From an uncultured Methanoregula sp. (GTDB lineage Archaea; Halobacteriota; Methanomicrobia; Methanomicrobiales; Methanospirillaceae): a stretch of DNA of 64,000 nt. The notes beneath the pieces are model-generated. The model made no database searches. It was given only the letters and a program-made list of their open reading frames with translations, and was not told the DNA's origin. The stretch lies in the NCBI RefSeq assembly GCF_963677065.1, contig NZ_OY781872.1:2909419-2973418 (forward strand), given 5' to 3'. This document shows positions 36,241 through 43,708 of this stretch, in pieces (the first letter of the stretch is position 1; each line of letters begins with the position of its first letter). Position numbers and translations under genes: made by a program.

Positions 36241-36999
36241 TTATTGCTCCAAATCCTCAATTCCATTTTGGGTTTTTTTATTCTTACTATCAAGCTCAAT
36301 TTTTATGGCTTTGAATATTTCGTCAAATGCAATTTTTGCAATATTGAATGTTGCATCGTCTGAAATTGTGAATTGGAAATCACCATAATCAGAATAAAGT
36401 GAGTACCCAATATTTTGCTCATCATGTCTTCCTGGCAGCATGAATTTTGCAGTAATTGGAGTAATTAATGGGATTTGTTGTGATTTCGTTCTTCTTGGAC
36501 GTGTTGTTGTATGACTATGTTGTGCATTTCCTGATAATGCAAAATTTACGTCATCAAAATATGCTTTCAATATTTTTTCAGATTTTGCCTTTGCAGAATC
36601 TGCATCCAACTGGGTAATTCTAGATAGAATATTCCAAAAATTTTGAGAGTCTAAATTTGTATTATATTGCTCAAAGAGAATTTTCCATAAAGGAACATTA
36701 TTAACGGTATTCTGAAGCTCTGTAAACCATTCCTTATCTTTTGCACGTAATAGCTTCTTACCAGCCTCAGTTATCCGCAATTTTTCATTGGTTTCTTCCA
36801 GCAGCCCATATGCTTTAAAATCCAATATTTTTTGCATCAATCCACTGCTTTTTGGATTTATGTTTAATACTGCTCGGAAATCCTCTTTTGTAAATTCCTT
36901 ATCGTCAAATCCTCTAAACAGATCTTCCAGATTCGGGTATAATGTCCTTAACCTTACAGTAGGGATTTTGTAACTTCCGGACACCTGCATAACTATCAT
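36241..36999 (-). CDS. Winged-helix-like orphan protein (DUF5343-like)
   Basis: This 252-residue protein has an N-terminal winged-helix-like region (KEDFRAVLNINPKSSGLMQKILDFKAYGLLEETNEKLRITEAGKKLL). The rest is helical and may correspond to DUF5343; this family match is tentative. It is AT-rich, and its TATA (37019-37026 read on the minus strand) is just upstream of ATG 36999, with ATG 36990 as an alternative. The divergent operator at 37030-37059 is close to its promoter, so it could regulate itself and the facing gene. Confidence 0.55.
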   Translation of the reverse strand: MIVMQVSGSYKIPTVRLRTLYPNLEDLFRGFDDKEFTKEDFRAVLNINPKSSGLMQKILDFKAYGLLEETNEKLRITEAGKKLLRAKDKEWFTELQNTVNNVPLWKILFEQYNTNLDSQNFWNILSRITQLDADSAKAKSEKILKAYFDDVNFALSGNAQHSHTTTRPRRTKSQQIPLITPITAKFMLPGRHDEQNIGYSLYSDYGDFQFTISDDATFNIAKIAFDEIFKAIKIELDSKNKKTQNGIEDLEQ

Positions 37000-37029
37000 A
37001 TTGAGATTTTCTTTAAGAGTATAAAATGT

Positions 37030-37059
37030 TTTGTAACATTTTGTTACAAATGTTACAAA
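37030..37059. promoter_or_regulatory. Three-half-site operator between divergent promoters
   Basis: Three copies of a 9-mer half site sit here: TTTGTAACA inverted at 37030-37038, then TGTTACAAA at 37042-37050 and TGTTACAAA at 37051-37059. The outer pair makes a 10-bp perfect inverted repeat. The operator separates the minus-strand TATA (37019-37026) of the DUF5343-like gene from the plus-strand TATA near 37073. Confidence 0.6.
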
Positions 37060-37072
37060 TTGGTTTTGTGGG

Positions 37073-37282
37073 AAAATATATATTGTAAGCAGACTTAGGT
37101 ACGTCCGGGACTATGGTCCAGAAAGAGAATAAATGTACCGAAAGGGTAATGATCGGATGTGCGGACACACATCCGGTCGGCCTATATCCGATAGGCGGCG
37201 GTAAAATTAACAGTAGTGAGTCGCCTCCGTCGAATATTAAGGTATCGCTCTATTCCCATACCCTAGGAGGTGATGACTCCCC
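37073..37282 (+). promoter_or_regulatory. Promoter and structured leader of the 59-residue membrane protein
   Basis: A TATA box (AAATATATATT) starts at 37073; a transcript would begin near 37103 and run about 180 nt before the ATG at 37283. The leader contains hairpins at 37108-37119 (GGAC/GTCC), at 37151-37178 (11-bp stem with a 6-nt loop) and at 37180-37196 (GCCTAT/ATAGGC). AGGCG (37193-37197) could alternatively pair with CGCCT (37222-37226). The ribosome binding site GGAG (37266-37269) can pair with CTCC (37277-37280), so it may be hidden. This looks like a cis-regulatory RNA. Confidence 0.5.
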
Positions 37283-37462
37283 ATGGCAGGAAATATTATC
37301 GAAGCGATCGGAGCGATCGTAGTTGCTTTTATTGTCGGAGCGGTCTTGATGGTAGTTCCACAGTTTGCAGCGGCCGGCGCAATCCTGACACTGTTTGCAT
37401 GGCTTATGGTGGCAGCGCTTTTTGTCGGGTTCCTCGCAATGATCGCGAAGATCTTCCATTAA
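37283..37462 (+). CDS. Small hydrophobic membrane protein, 59 residues
   Basis: This very hydrophobic protein has two membrane helices (IIEAIGAIVVAFIVGAVLMVVP and AGAILTLFAWLMVAALFVGFL) joined by a short polar turn. It is likely an integral membrane peptide with unknown function. A strong ribosome binding site (AGGAGG at 37265-37270) precedes the ATG. The leader in front of it is highly structured. Small hydrophobic proteins of this type can act as toxins or transport accessories; no such role is shown here. Confidence 0.65.
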   Translation: MAGNIIEAIGAIVVAFIVGAVLMVVPQFAAAGAILTLFAWLMVAALFVGFLAMIAKIFH

Positions 37463-37560
37463 TTCAGATCCCGGATCAAACCCGGAACTAATTCAAACCT
37501 TTTTTGCATTCACTTTATCGAGGCCCCTGATGCATCGTCGATATTTATTTTCAGATCTAC

Positions 37561-37770
37561 TGGGGAAATTGTAAAAAACTTGAAAAAAATATTGGATTTA
37601 GAAATCCGTCATATCCCGAACCGCTCGCTCTCGTCCTGGTTCCGTTTCCCGATGAATTTTTCTGCTGCATGCCCGAAATCCTTGCTCGCAGTGATCGCAC
37701 AGCCAACCACGAGAATATCATCACCAAACTTCAGCACGTCCCTCTCACCATCCACGCGGCTGCAACCAGA
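37561..37770 (-). pseudogene. Decayed copy of the fae-hps 3' end (copy 1)
   Basis: Positions 37609-37770, read on the minus strand, resemble the last part of the hexulose-phosphate synthase domain. The text FGDDILVVGCAITASKDFGHAAEKF matches SGADILVVGRAITASKDIGHAADEF of fae-hps. The trailing DNA at 37561-37608 (AAAATATTGGATTTAGAAAT) also matches the DNA just after the intact gene (42345-42373). Substitutions and truncation make it non-functional. Confidence 0.75.
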
Positions 37771-37929
37771 CATACACTTCAAAAGATATTTAGTGTCAAC
37801 ACAACAATGTTGACTCAACCTATCTCAACGGTGCCGGTTCGTGTACAGCCGGGATGATGCATTTACTGAAGTAAACGTGTCATCAGCGGCGTGTTGCAGA
37901 ACCGGGTATATACAAAAACGGAGATTACC

Positions 37930-38688
37930 ATGGACTACGGAGCAATGATAGATGAAGCGCTGGGCTATTCAAAAGCCGGCGTTTTCAACAGGATAGACCG
38001 GTGGCTGAAACTGATCCTTGCAGCGATCCTTATCGGGATCCCGCTCAACGGCTGGATCCTGCGGATCTACCGGGGCGAGAATCCTGCACCGGAAGTGGAT
38101 CGCTGGGGAACACTCTTTGTGGATGGCTTCAAGCTTTTTGTTATCGGCCTGATCTACTCGCTCCCGCTCATCATCCTCTCGCTCGTTCCCTACCTGATCT
38201 TCCCCGGCGGCATGGCCGGCGGGCACCCGCCGACGGGTACCGTCACACCGTACAGCAATGCGGAGATCGGAACATCGATTGCATTGTTATTCCTCCTGCT
38301 CGCAATCCAGCTGATCTACGACATCTTCCTTGCCATCTTCATGCCGGTTGCCGCTATCCGCTTTGCCCGGACAGGTGTCTTTTCAGAAGCGTTCAACTTC
38401 GGAGCCATCATCGGGACCATCCGGAAGATCGGGTGGCTCAACTACATCCTTGCGATCATCCTCATAGCCCTGATCATCGGCATTCCTGTCGGCATCCTTG
38501 CCGCGATCATTCTCTTTGGGGGATTCATGCTGGGCCACTACTTTATCGCTCTCGGTGTTATGATAATCGTGATCCTTGTCATCGCACCACCACTGCTCAC
38601 GTTCCAGGCCCGGTACATGACCCGGGTATACGATCAGAGCGAACCTGCCGGGACAACCGGGGAAACCCCGGCTGCTCCGGTCCTGTAA
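37930..38688 (+). CDS. DUF4013 family membrane protein
   Basis: This 252-residue protein begins MDYGAMIDEALGYSKAGVFNRIDRW and has about six hydrophobic helices, in keeping with the DUF4013 family of archaeal membrane proteins. The family's function is unknown; members may scaffold or sense in the membrane. ATG 37930 is chosen because the family begins there and GGAG lies at 37920-37923. The gene sits right after the decayed fae-hps copy and is followed by a T-run at 38689-38696. Confidence 0.82.
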   Translation: MDYGAMIDEALGYSKAGVFNRIDRWLKLILAAILIGIPLNGWILRIYRGENPAPEVDRWGTLFVDGFKLFVIGLIYSLPLIILSLVPYLIFPGGMAGGHPPTGTVTPYSNAEIGTSIALLFLLLAIQLIYDIFLAIFMPVAAIRFARTGVFSEAFNFGAIIGTIRKIGWLNYILAIILIALIIGIPVGILAAIILFGGFMLGHYFIALGVMIIVILVIAPPLLTFQARYMTRVYDQSEPAGTTGETPAAPVL

Positions 38689-38744
38689 TTTTTTTTATTG
38701 GTTAGTTTTTGTTCCACAGGGTTCGTATCTGAACCATCGAAAAC
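38689..38744 (+). repeat. T-tract terminator followed by copy of the fae-hps downstream sequence
   Basis: A run of eight T residues (38689-38696) may terminate the DUF4013 transcript. Positions 38699-38744 (ATTGGTTAG..TTTTGTTCC, then TGAACCATCGAAAA) closely match 42268-42313, DNA that lies downstream of fae-hps. This is the distal flank expected for the second decayed copy at 41050. Confidence 0.6.
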
Positions 38745-38792
38745 GCGTAGTTTAATGAAAAAATTTCCAAATCGAAAAAAGGCACTCGAAAA

Positions 38793-39002
38793 TCAGGCAC
38801 GGGATTTTTTCTTCCCGTGAGCGATAACCGCAGCAAGATATTTTTCCGGGTCTTTCTCAAGCCACTGTTTCCGGTCTTGAGTGTAATCGCCACTTCCCGG
38901 GTCATAGATCTGGAGGAAACGAACCGCATCCACCGGTCCCAGCACTTTCACCAGGGCATCGATACCCTGTTTATGAATCTCATTCAGCGTCTTTGCTTCC
39001 AT
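38793..39002 (-). CDS. Small putative antitoxin paired with PIN-domain protein
   Basis: This 69-residue protein begins MEAKTLNEIHKQGIDALVKVLGPVDAVRFLQIY and ends with a basic tail. It is short and overlaps the downstream end of the PIN gene by 23 nt, so the pair is read together as one unit in the order PIN first, small protein second. That arrangement is less usual than antitoxin-first but is known. No DNA-binding motif is clear. The antitoxin role is inferred from the pairing only. Confidence 0.5.
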   Translation of the reverse strand: MEAKTLNEIHKQGIDALVKVLGPVDAVRFLQIYDPGSGDYTQDRKQWLEKDPEKYLAAVIAHGKKKSRA

Positions 39003-39438
39003 GGGCGTTCACCTCCATCAACCATTCAACGGGATTTTTAACTTCAATAGATATCTGATGAGCGTGCTTCTTAATAATTTTGATGATTGCATCATCTGTC
39101 GTTAAGAGGACTGCGCCGGCCGATTCTGCGCAGGCAAGGTGCAGGGCATCTGCCGGATCCAGCCCCAGTTCGACAAAGGCATGATAGCGCCGGGATATGG
39201 GTTTGGTAATTGCAACGTGCTCCTTTGCAAGATCAACAAGATTCCGGGCTTTTATCCTCCGGGGTTTATCGTAGATTCGTGAGATCTCGAAACTGACTGC
39301 ATCACTGACAACCAGTGTCCAGTCCTGAGTACACCGGACCAGTATCTCTTTGATGGCTTCAGCTTCGAGATGGATCCGATGTATCTTCTGGTCATCAAAC
39401 GGCCGACACAGACAGCACACATCAAGATAGACTTTCAC
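38980..39438 (-). CDS. PIN-domain ribonuclease (VapC-like)
   Basis: This 152-residue protein is a PIN-domain nuclease. The acidic core is visible: YLDVCCLCRPFDDQ at the N-terminus (D6), a middle VSDAVSFEIS, and DPADALHLACAE followed by LLTTDDAIIK. This matches the four-acidic-residue PIN centre. It may be the toxin of a toxin-antitoxin pair with the overlapping small gene. The target RNA is unknown. Confidence 0.85.
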   Translation of the reverse strand: MKVYLDVCCLCRPFDDQKIHRIHLEAEAIKEILVRCTQDWTLVVSDAVSFEISRIYDKPRRIKARNLVDLAKEHVAITKPISRRYHAFVELGLDPADALHLACAESAGAVLLTTDDAIIKIIKKHAHQISIEVKNPVEWLMEVNAHGSKDAE

Positions 39439-39607
39439 AGAAATCTCCTGATTCTTTATTATCTGCCGGATTCAATAAAGACATCTCATCGCAGGAGCGG
39501 GTAAGATGAATCACTTCCTGACACCAGCCCCCGCCCCGACCAGGTGACCGAGCGATCCCGGATGGGTGAGGGGCTCCCTTTATCAAGATGGGAATATCCG
39601 ATTTGAA

Positions 39608-39796
39608 ATGTCACAAGATTGGACTTGGAAGGGAATGGTCCGGGATTGGAAAAAGGGGATTAAAAAAATCAGAAAAGAAATTCGCGGTAAATATGTTGTC
39701 TCGTTTGGTGAACTACTCATATACTGGAGCGAATTTATTAGAAGTCAGAAGACTAAACAATTGCCTTTGATAAATTATCGTCGGGAGAGAGATTAG
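39608..39796 (+). CDS. Possible small basic protein
   Basis: A frame starting at ATG 39608 would encode 62 residues rich in lysine and aromatics, with MSQDWTWKGMVRDWKKG and FGELLIYWSEFIRSQ. The text is plausible as coding but has no clear ribosome binding site and no recognised family. It lies between the PIN pair and an AT-rich operon on the other strand. It is offered at low confidence. Confidence 0.25.
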   Translation: MSQDWTWKGMVRDWKKGIKKIRKEIRGKYVVSFGELLIYWSEFIRSQKTKQLPLINYRRERD

Positions 39797-39809
39797 GCGG
39801 GGAAAAAAG

Positions 39810-39941
39810 TTAAGAGCCTTTCTTTTTCCCCTTTTCTTCTTTGTTGGTAATAGCTCTCCCGCGTTCCAGTTCTTTTGAGTGTCCGTCATCGGCCTTCTTT
39901 ATCCGATCGCGGTATTTGTCGTTTTCACCCTTTTCAGACAT
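39810..39941 (-). CDS. 43-residue charged protein coupled to the membrane protein gene
   Basis: A short frame starts with ATG at 39941 and encodes 43 residues, strongly charged (MSEKGENDKYRDRIKKADDG and then KEEKGKKKGS). Its ATG overlaps the stop of the upstream membrane protein gene in an ATGTCTGA overlap of 8 nt, which argues for real translation by reinitiation. No family is recognised. Highly charged, disordered proteins of this size can act as partners or inhibitors; this is speculation. Confidence 0.55.
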   Translation of the reverse strand: MSEKGENDKYRDRIKKADDGHSKELERGRAITNKEEKGKKKGS

Positions 39942-40938
39942 AATAGCCAATTATCACTATTACTAATCCAATTATATTAAAATATAGCATAATATTGAAT
40001 AAGTTTGATTTTTTCGCTAGTATCACTTTGTTATCTTGAATATCATCAGCTAACATATCTTTTATTCTTCTAACACCGTCTTTTGATGATATTTTTTCCC
40101 CGCAGTCCTTAAAAAATCGAGCATTTGCCCCTGCACACCATTCAGTAGAGCGAAATGCGAGAATTCCGATAAAAATCGATCCAATTAAAAAGAAAATTCC
40201 GGTTATATAAATAGACAAATAATGAATTTCAGGACTTTTTATTAAGATGAAGCTTAAAATAACCCCAGTTAATGCAATGGTTTGGGCTAATTTCATATCA
40301 ATTGCATCGCCGGAACTAAGGGATGTCCGATGCCTCTCAAACAAATGCTGTATGATAATTTTGTCTTCTTCTGACAATGTCGTTTCATCATCGGGTTGCA
40401 ACGCGTGTACAGATGATTCCGCGATTTGAGTTTCTGGAGGTGGATGATTATTATTTGAGGATGGAATGCGCTTAAATTCCAGTAAAATCGCATCCAATTT
40501 GTTATCAGTCGACATTTGAGATTCGATAAAATAATAAAGTGAGATTCCGACGCCAAACAATGCAAGCGGAAAACTGATGATACTGAGATTTTCCATGAGT
40601 TTTTTAAAAATAATGGGATCTAAAATGAAAATTAATGAGATTAGAATCACAGTAAGACAAATAAAAAAAATTCCGACAAATGCAGGGATAATCAAAAGAT
40701 CGTAAGGCCTGTGATATTTCTTGTATATCTGATATGTAATAACGCCAGAAAAAATGACTGCGATAATAAATATTAGATTAACGATGGCCAACGTCATTAA
40801 CTGAAAGTTTTGGGGCGTGATCATTAGAAATAAACCCCCGAGAATGACTATTGGGATTAAAACAAGGAGGAAAGGTCTTTGCTTAATAATTTCGTTAAAT
40901 GGCATCATTCGTATTATCAATTTAAAAGCAGCATTCAA
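39934..40938 (-). CDS. Orphan membrane protein of AT-rich island
   Basis: This 334-residue protein has three to four N-terminal hydrophobic helices (from about residues 25-45 to 140), a soluble loop from about 155 to 215 (beginning SQMSTDNKLDAILLEFKRI), and three C-terminal helices near 230-270 and 310-334. It is not recognised. The gene is AT-rich against the local background and is paired by overlap with a 43-residue peptide. Such proteins are sometimes defence or toxin effectors, but no diagnostic domain is seen. ATG 40938 is the first start; 40905 is an alternative. Confidence 0.6.
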   Translation of the reverse strand: MNAAFKLIIRMMPFNEIIKQRPFLLVLIPIVILGGLFLMITPQNFQLMTLAIVNLIFIIAVIFSGVITYQIYKKYHRPYDLLIIPAFVGIFFICLTVILISLIFILDPIIFKKLMENLSIISFPLALFGVGISLYYFIESQMSTDNKLDAILLEFKRIPSSNNNHPPPETQIAESSVHALQPDDETTLSEEDKIIIQHLFERHRTSLSSGDAIDMKLAQTIALTGVILSFILIKSPEIHYLSIYITGIFFLIGSIFIGILAFRSTEWCAGANARFFKDCGEKISSKDGVRRIKDMLADDIQDNKVILAKKSNLFNIMLYFNIIGLVIVIIGYYV

Positions 40939-41519
40939 TTATTTATAATATTTTTGATTTAATTTGGTTTTTTTATTTTAACTATGTACGCTCGGTTTGT
41001 TAAAATAAAATATAAAATCAAAATATACATTATGAAGTTTTAAAAGTAAGTCATAATCCGGAACGGGTCAATCTCTTTCTTGTTGATCGGTTCCAGAAAC
41101 TCATCAACTGCATGGCCAACATCTTTCGAAGCGGCGATGGCAGGCCGAACACGAGGATGTCAGCGCCGGTCTTCCCGGCCCCCCGGCCATCAGCTCATTT
41201 TGGTCTGCTGCTGGCAAATCCACCCTTTTTTCTTGGCTCGCTTTTGATCTCGCTTTTGGAACGGGGGTTTGCTTCCATAATCGGCTTTGCCATTATCTTG
41301 TCATAGCGGAGAGGACAATTGCCAACACGGGATAATTCCCTCTGCACCATGAGACACTGAGCAAACGATCCCCCAATGGAATGGATGTACTGGTCGCAGT
41401 GATTGCCTTCACAGAACTCCTCAAGCATAACCTCACATGAGACAAGCGAGGGCTTAAACTGTTGCTAATAAAAAAAGTATCGCACCGTATTTCCCGGCTG
41501 CGAGGGTCCGGGCAAAAAG
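40939..41519. other. AT-rich intergenic region with second decayed fae-hps 3' end
   Basis: Positions 41050-41175 match the minus-strand 3' end of fae-hps (42375-42500) at about 80 percent by eye, in the same orientation, with a one-base deletion. The rest shows no gene. A short minus-strand frame at 41195-41428 reads as a possible fragment with no recognised family. Confidence 0.65.
41050..41175 (-). pseudogene. Decayed copy of the fae-hps 3' end (copy 2)
   Basis: The segment shares long identical runs with fae-hps, such as TCATAATCCGGAAC, TCTTGTTGATC and CACGAGGATGTCAGCGCCGG with a slight shift. It lacks the rest of the gene and contains a frameshift, so it is not functional. Its flank is at 38699-38744, now separated by inserted genes. 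Confidence 0.75.
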
Positions 41520-42155
41520 TTATTCGATCTTTGCAGCAGCAATGGCTGCTGTAGTTTTGAGAGTCTCGTAATCCACCGGGGTCGCGTTGCACCACAACTC
41601 CTCGTACACATCATATTTTGAAAATGCAATCATGGTCATGGTTTCGGGATCGTTCTTGTCGGCGATAGTCACGGCCCGGCTCGAAGTGCCGATGCCCGGG
41701 GCGGCAAGCTCTGTATACGTAAAGTTCCGGTTTTTCTCATCCCGGGCATCATGGATCACCAGCCCGTCAACCTCCCAGGATACCACCCGCGAGGCATTCT
41801 CTGCCGGGAATTTGTACACGTAATGCCAGATGACCGGGTGGGCATAGGATCCGGGTTCGTTCTTCTGCAGGAGGACGGAATATCCTTTCTTCCACCCGGC
41901 GTTTTGCATCCAGGGCTGTATCTTCGATACATTCCGCTCCCCGGACGAAACAAGCGTATAATTCCCGGGGAGGTCCGCGAGCCCCAGGACCATCTGTTCC
42001 GGTTCGATCGTTGAGAGGGTCTTTGCCGGTGGGGAGGAGGGAGCAGGCGCCGGAGTACTTGCCGGTACAAGAGGGGATGTACATCCGGCAACGCATGCAA
42101 GGAGGATAAGAACAACCGCAACAGATACGGTCATGAAAAAAGGGGAAAGTCTCAT
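41520..42155 (-). CDS. Lipoprotein, paralog of the one at 43709
   Basis: This 211-residue protein begins with a signal peptide and a lipobox (LLACVAGCTS), so it is likely attached to the outer side of the membrane. A proline- and threonine-rich linker follows, and a domain with EPEQMVLGLADLPGNYTLVSSGERNVSKIQPW, similar in order to the paralog at 43709-44341 (ENLVLQPQEIPGNFTLVEKGER). Both share a QKN-P segment and end in TAAIAAAKI. The role is unknown. Confidence 0.75.
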   Translation of the reverse strand: MRLSPFFMTVSVAVVLILLACVAGCTSPLVPASTPAPAPSSPPAKTLSTIEPEQMVLGLADLPGNYTLVSSGERNVSKIQPWMQNAGWKKGYSVLLQKNEPGSYAHPVIWHYVYKFPAENASRVVSWEVDGLVIHDARDEKNRNFTYTELAAPGIGTSSRAVTIADKNDPETMTMIAFSKYDVYEELWCNATPVDYETLKTTAAIAAAKIE

Positions 42156-42364
42156 AGAAGGAGAGTGTCTGTTCCGGACATTAATCTTCGGATTTATTCT
42201 TGACTGCTGAGTTGCTCTGCGATTGCCCGGGTATAAAGACCGCCCTTGAGAAGGAGTGCAACAATTTCATTGGTTAACTTTTGTTCCCCATGGTTCATTT
42301 TGAACCATCGAAAAAATGGTTGTTGTGGTACCGGGAAATTGAAAAAATCAAAAAAATATTGGAT

Positions 42365-43546
42365 TTAGAAATCGGTCATAATCCGGAACTGGTCGATCTC
42401 TTCCTTGTTGATCTGTTCCAGGAACTCATCGGCTGCATGGCCGATGTCCTTGCTTGCAGTGATGGCACGGCCGACAACGAGGATGTCAGCGCCGGACTTG
42501 AGGGCGTCCTTGACAACATCCACGCGGATGCCGCCTGCGGTTGCAACGAGCAGTTTCCCGCCGGCTGCCTTCTTGATCGCCGGGATGTCGCCCCATGCAT
42601 GGGCGGTCTCCTCGACATCGATTGCACGGTGGAGTTCCACGATGTCCGGCTTGACTTTCAGGCCTGCGATGAGCTTGGCCGGGCTCTGGACATTGAGCAT
42701 GTCAACAATCGAGTAGATGCCGACCTTGCGGGCTTCCGCGATCGCCTTCTCGATGGTCGAGGCCGGGGCAAGGCCGGAGACGACGACCGCATCGGCGGTT
42801 GCATCGGCTGCCATCCGGGCTTCAAGGTTACCGGTGTCGAGGATCTTCATGTCCGCGATGATGAATGCGTTGGGGCGGAGCTTCCTGATCTCGCCGATGA
42901 CCGAGAGGCCGAACTTCTTGATGAGCGGGGTTCCTGCCTCGATGATCACGTGGTCGTTCTGCGGAACGCATTTTAAGACTTCAGCAACCTTGCCCATGTC
43001 CACGAGGTCCATTGCAACCTGGAGGTATGGCGGGTCCCAGAGCCTGGTTACCTTGAATCCCATGATGCCGTGGGCAGCCCGGTCCTTCTCGTACACGAGC
43101 GTCTTCGTGTCGGGGAACTTGTCAAGCGCACGGTGGAGCGCGAGCTTGGTTGCGCCGTAGTTGTACCGGTAAATCCGGTTGTAGTCTTTCGCATCCGGGT
43201 GGACGAACGCGGAGACGAGAATCACGGTATCTTCGATATCGATTCCCGCAAACAGGTTCTCTTCAACGCAGTCCGCAACAGCCTTGGCAACGGCAGCCTG
43301 CACGGGGCCGAACATCTCGTTGACCTGCGACATGTCCTTTAACGTGACCTTGGGGATGACGATCGTTGCCGGCTTTGTCAGCAGGTTCGGGCGTACTACC
43401 GCAAGGAGGGGGGTATGACCCTGTGAAAGCTGCGAAACCGCATTTGCAAACGCTGAACCGATGGGACCTTCCTTGTTTCCCATCAGCAGGTCGATATGCG
43501 CCAGTTCCGCGCCATCGCCAATAAGTGCTTCTCCGATTAAATACAT
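42365..43546 (-). CDS. fae-hps: Bifunctional formaldehyde-activating enzyme / 3-hexulose-6-phosphate synthase
   Basis: This 393-residue fusion enzyme condenses formaldehyde with tetrahydromethanopterin (Fae) and catalyses the reversible aldol reaction of formaldehyde with ribulose 5-phosphate (Hps). The Fae domain covers about residues 1-165 and has LIGEALIGDGAELAHIDLLMGNKEGPIG with the catalytic histidine at H17. The Hps domain follows from about 170, with VIIEAGTPLIKKFG, IADMKILDTGN and SGADILVVGRAITASKDI. In methanogens the route supplies pentoses in reverse and feeds C1 units. GGAG lies 5-8 nt before the ATG. Its 3' end is duplicated in decayed form at 37609 and 41050. Confidence 0.95.
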   Translation of the reverse strand: MYLIGEALIGDGAELAHIDLLMGNKEGPIGSAFANAVSQLSQGHTPLLAVVRPNLLTKPATIVIPKVTLKDMSQVNEMFGPVQAAVAKAVADCVEENLFAGIDIEDTVILVSAFVHPDAKDYNRIYRYNYGATKLALHRALDKFPDTKTLVYEKDRAAHGIMGFKVTRLWDPPYLQVAMDLVDMGKVAEVLKCVPQNDHVIIEAGTPLIKKFGLSVIGEIRKLRPNAFIIADMKILDTGNLEARMAADATADAVVVSGLAPASTIEKAIAEARKVGIYSIVDMLNVQSPAKLIAGLKVKPDIVELHRAIDVEETAHAWGDIPAIKKAAGGKLLVATAGGIRVDVVKDALKSGADILVVGRAITASKDIGHAADEFLEQINKEEIDQFRIMTDF

Positions 43547-43708
43547 GGAACTCTCCGTTTGATCTAGATATTATGTGCCCGCCATCTATGATAAATTTAC
43601 CAGCCGGCAGGAGCCGGTGAGGCAGTACCCGCAGATCGGTGAATTAAAAAAACGGTTTACCGGAAACAAAAAACAAGCGTTTTTACTGATACGGGATTAT
43701 GGTGAAGA

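Noticed and set aside
37113..37322. 69-codon frame covering the leader before the 59-residue membrane gene
   Set aside because: It runs through the hairpins and past the true start at 37283; the text is unlike a protein and it has no ribosome site.
39541..39573. Possible second copy of the 35206-35250 segment, as an island boundary repeat
   Set aside because: Only about 8 contiguous bases (CCGAGCGA) match, which is not above chance.
41195..41428. 77-codon minus-strand frame
   Set aside because: The text has no family match and the region is decayed; it may be a fragment but cannot be supported.
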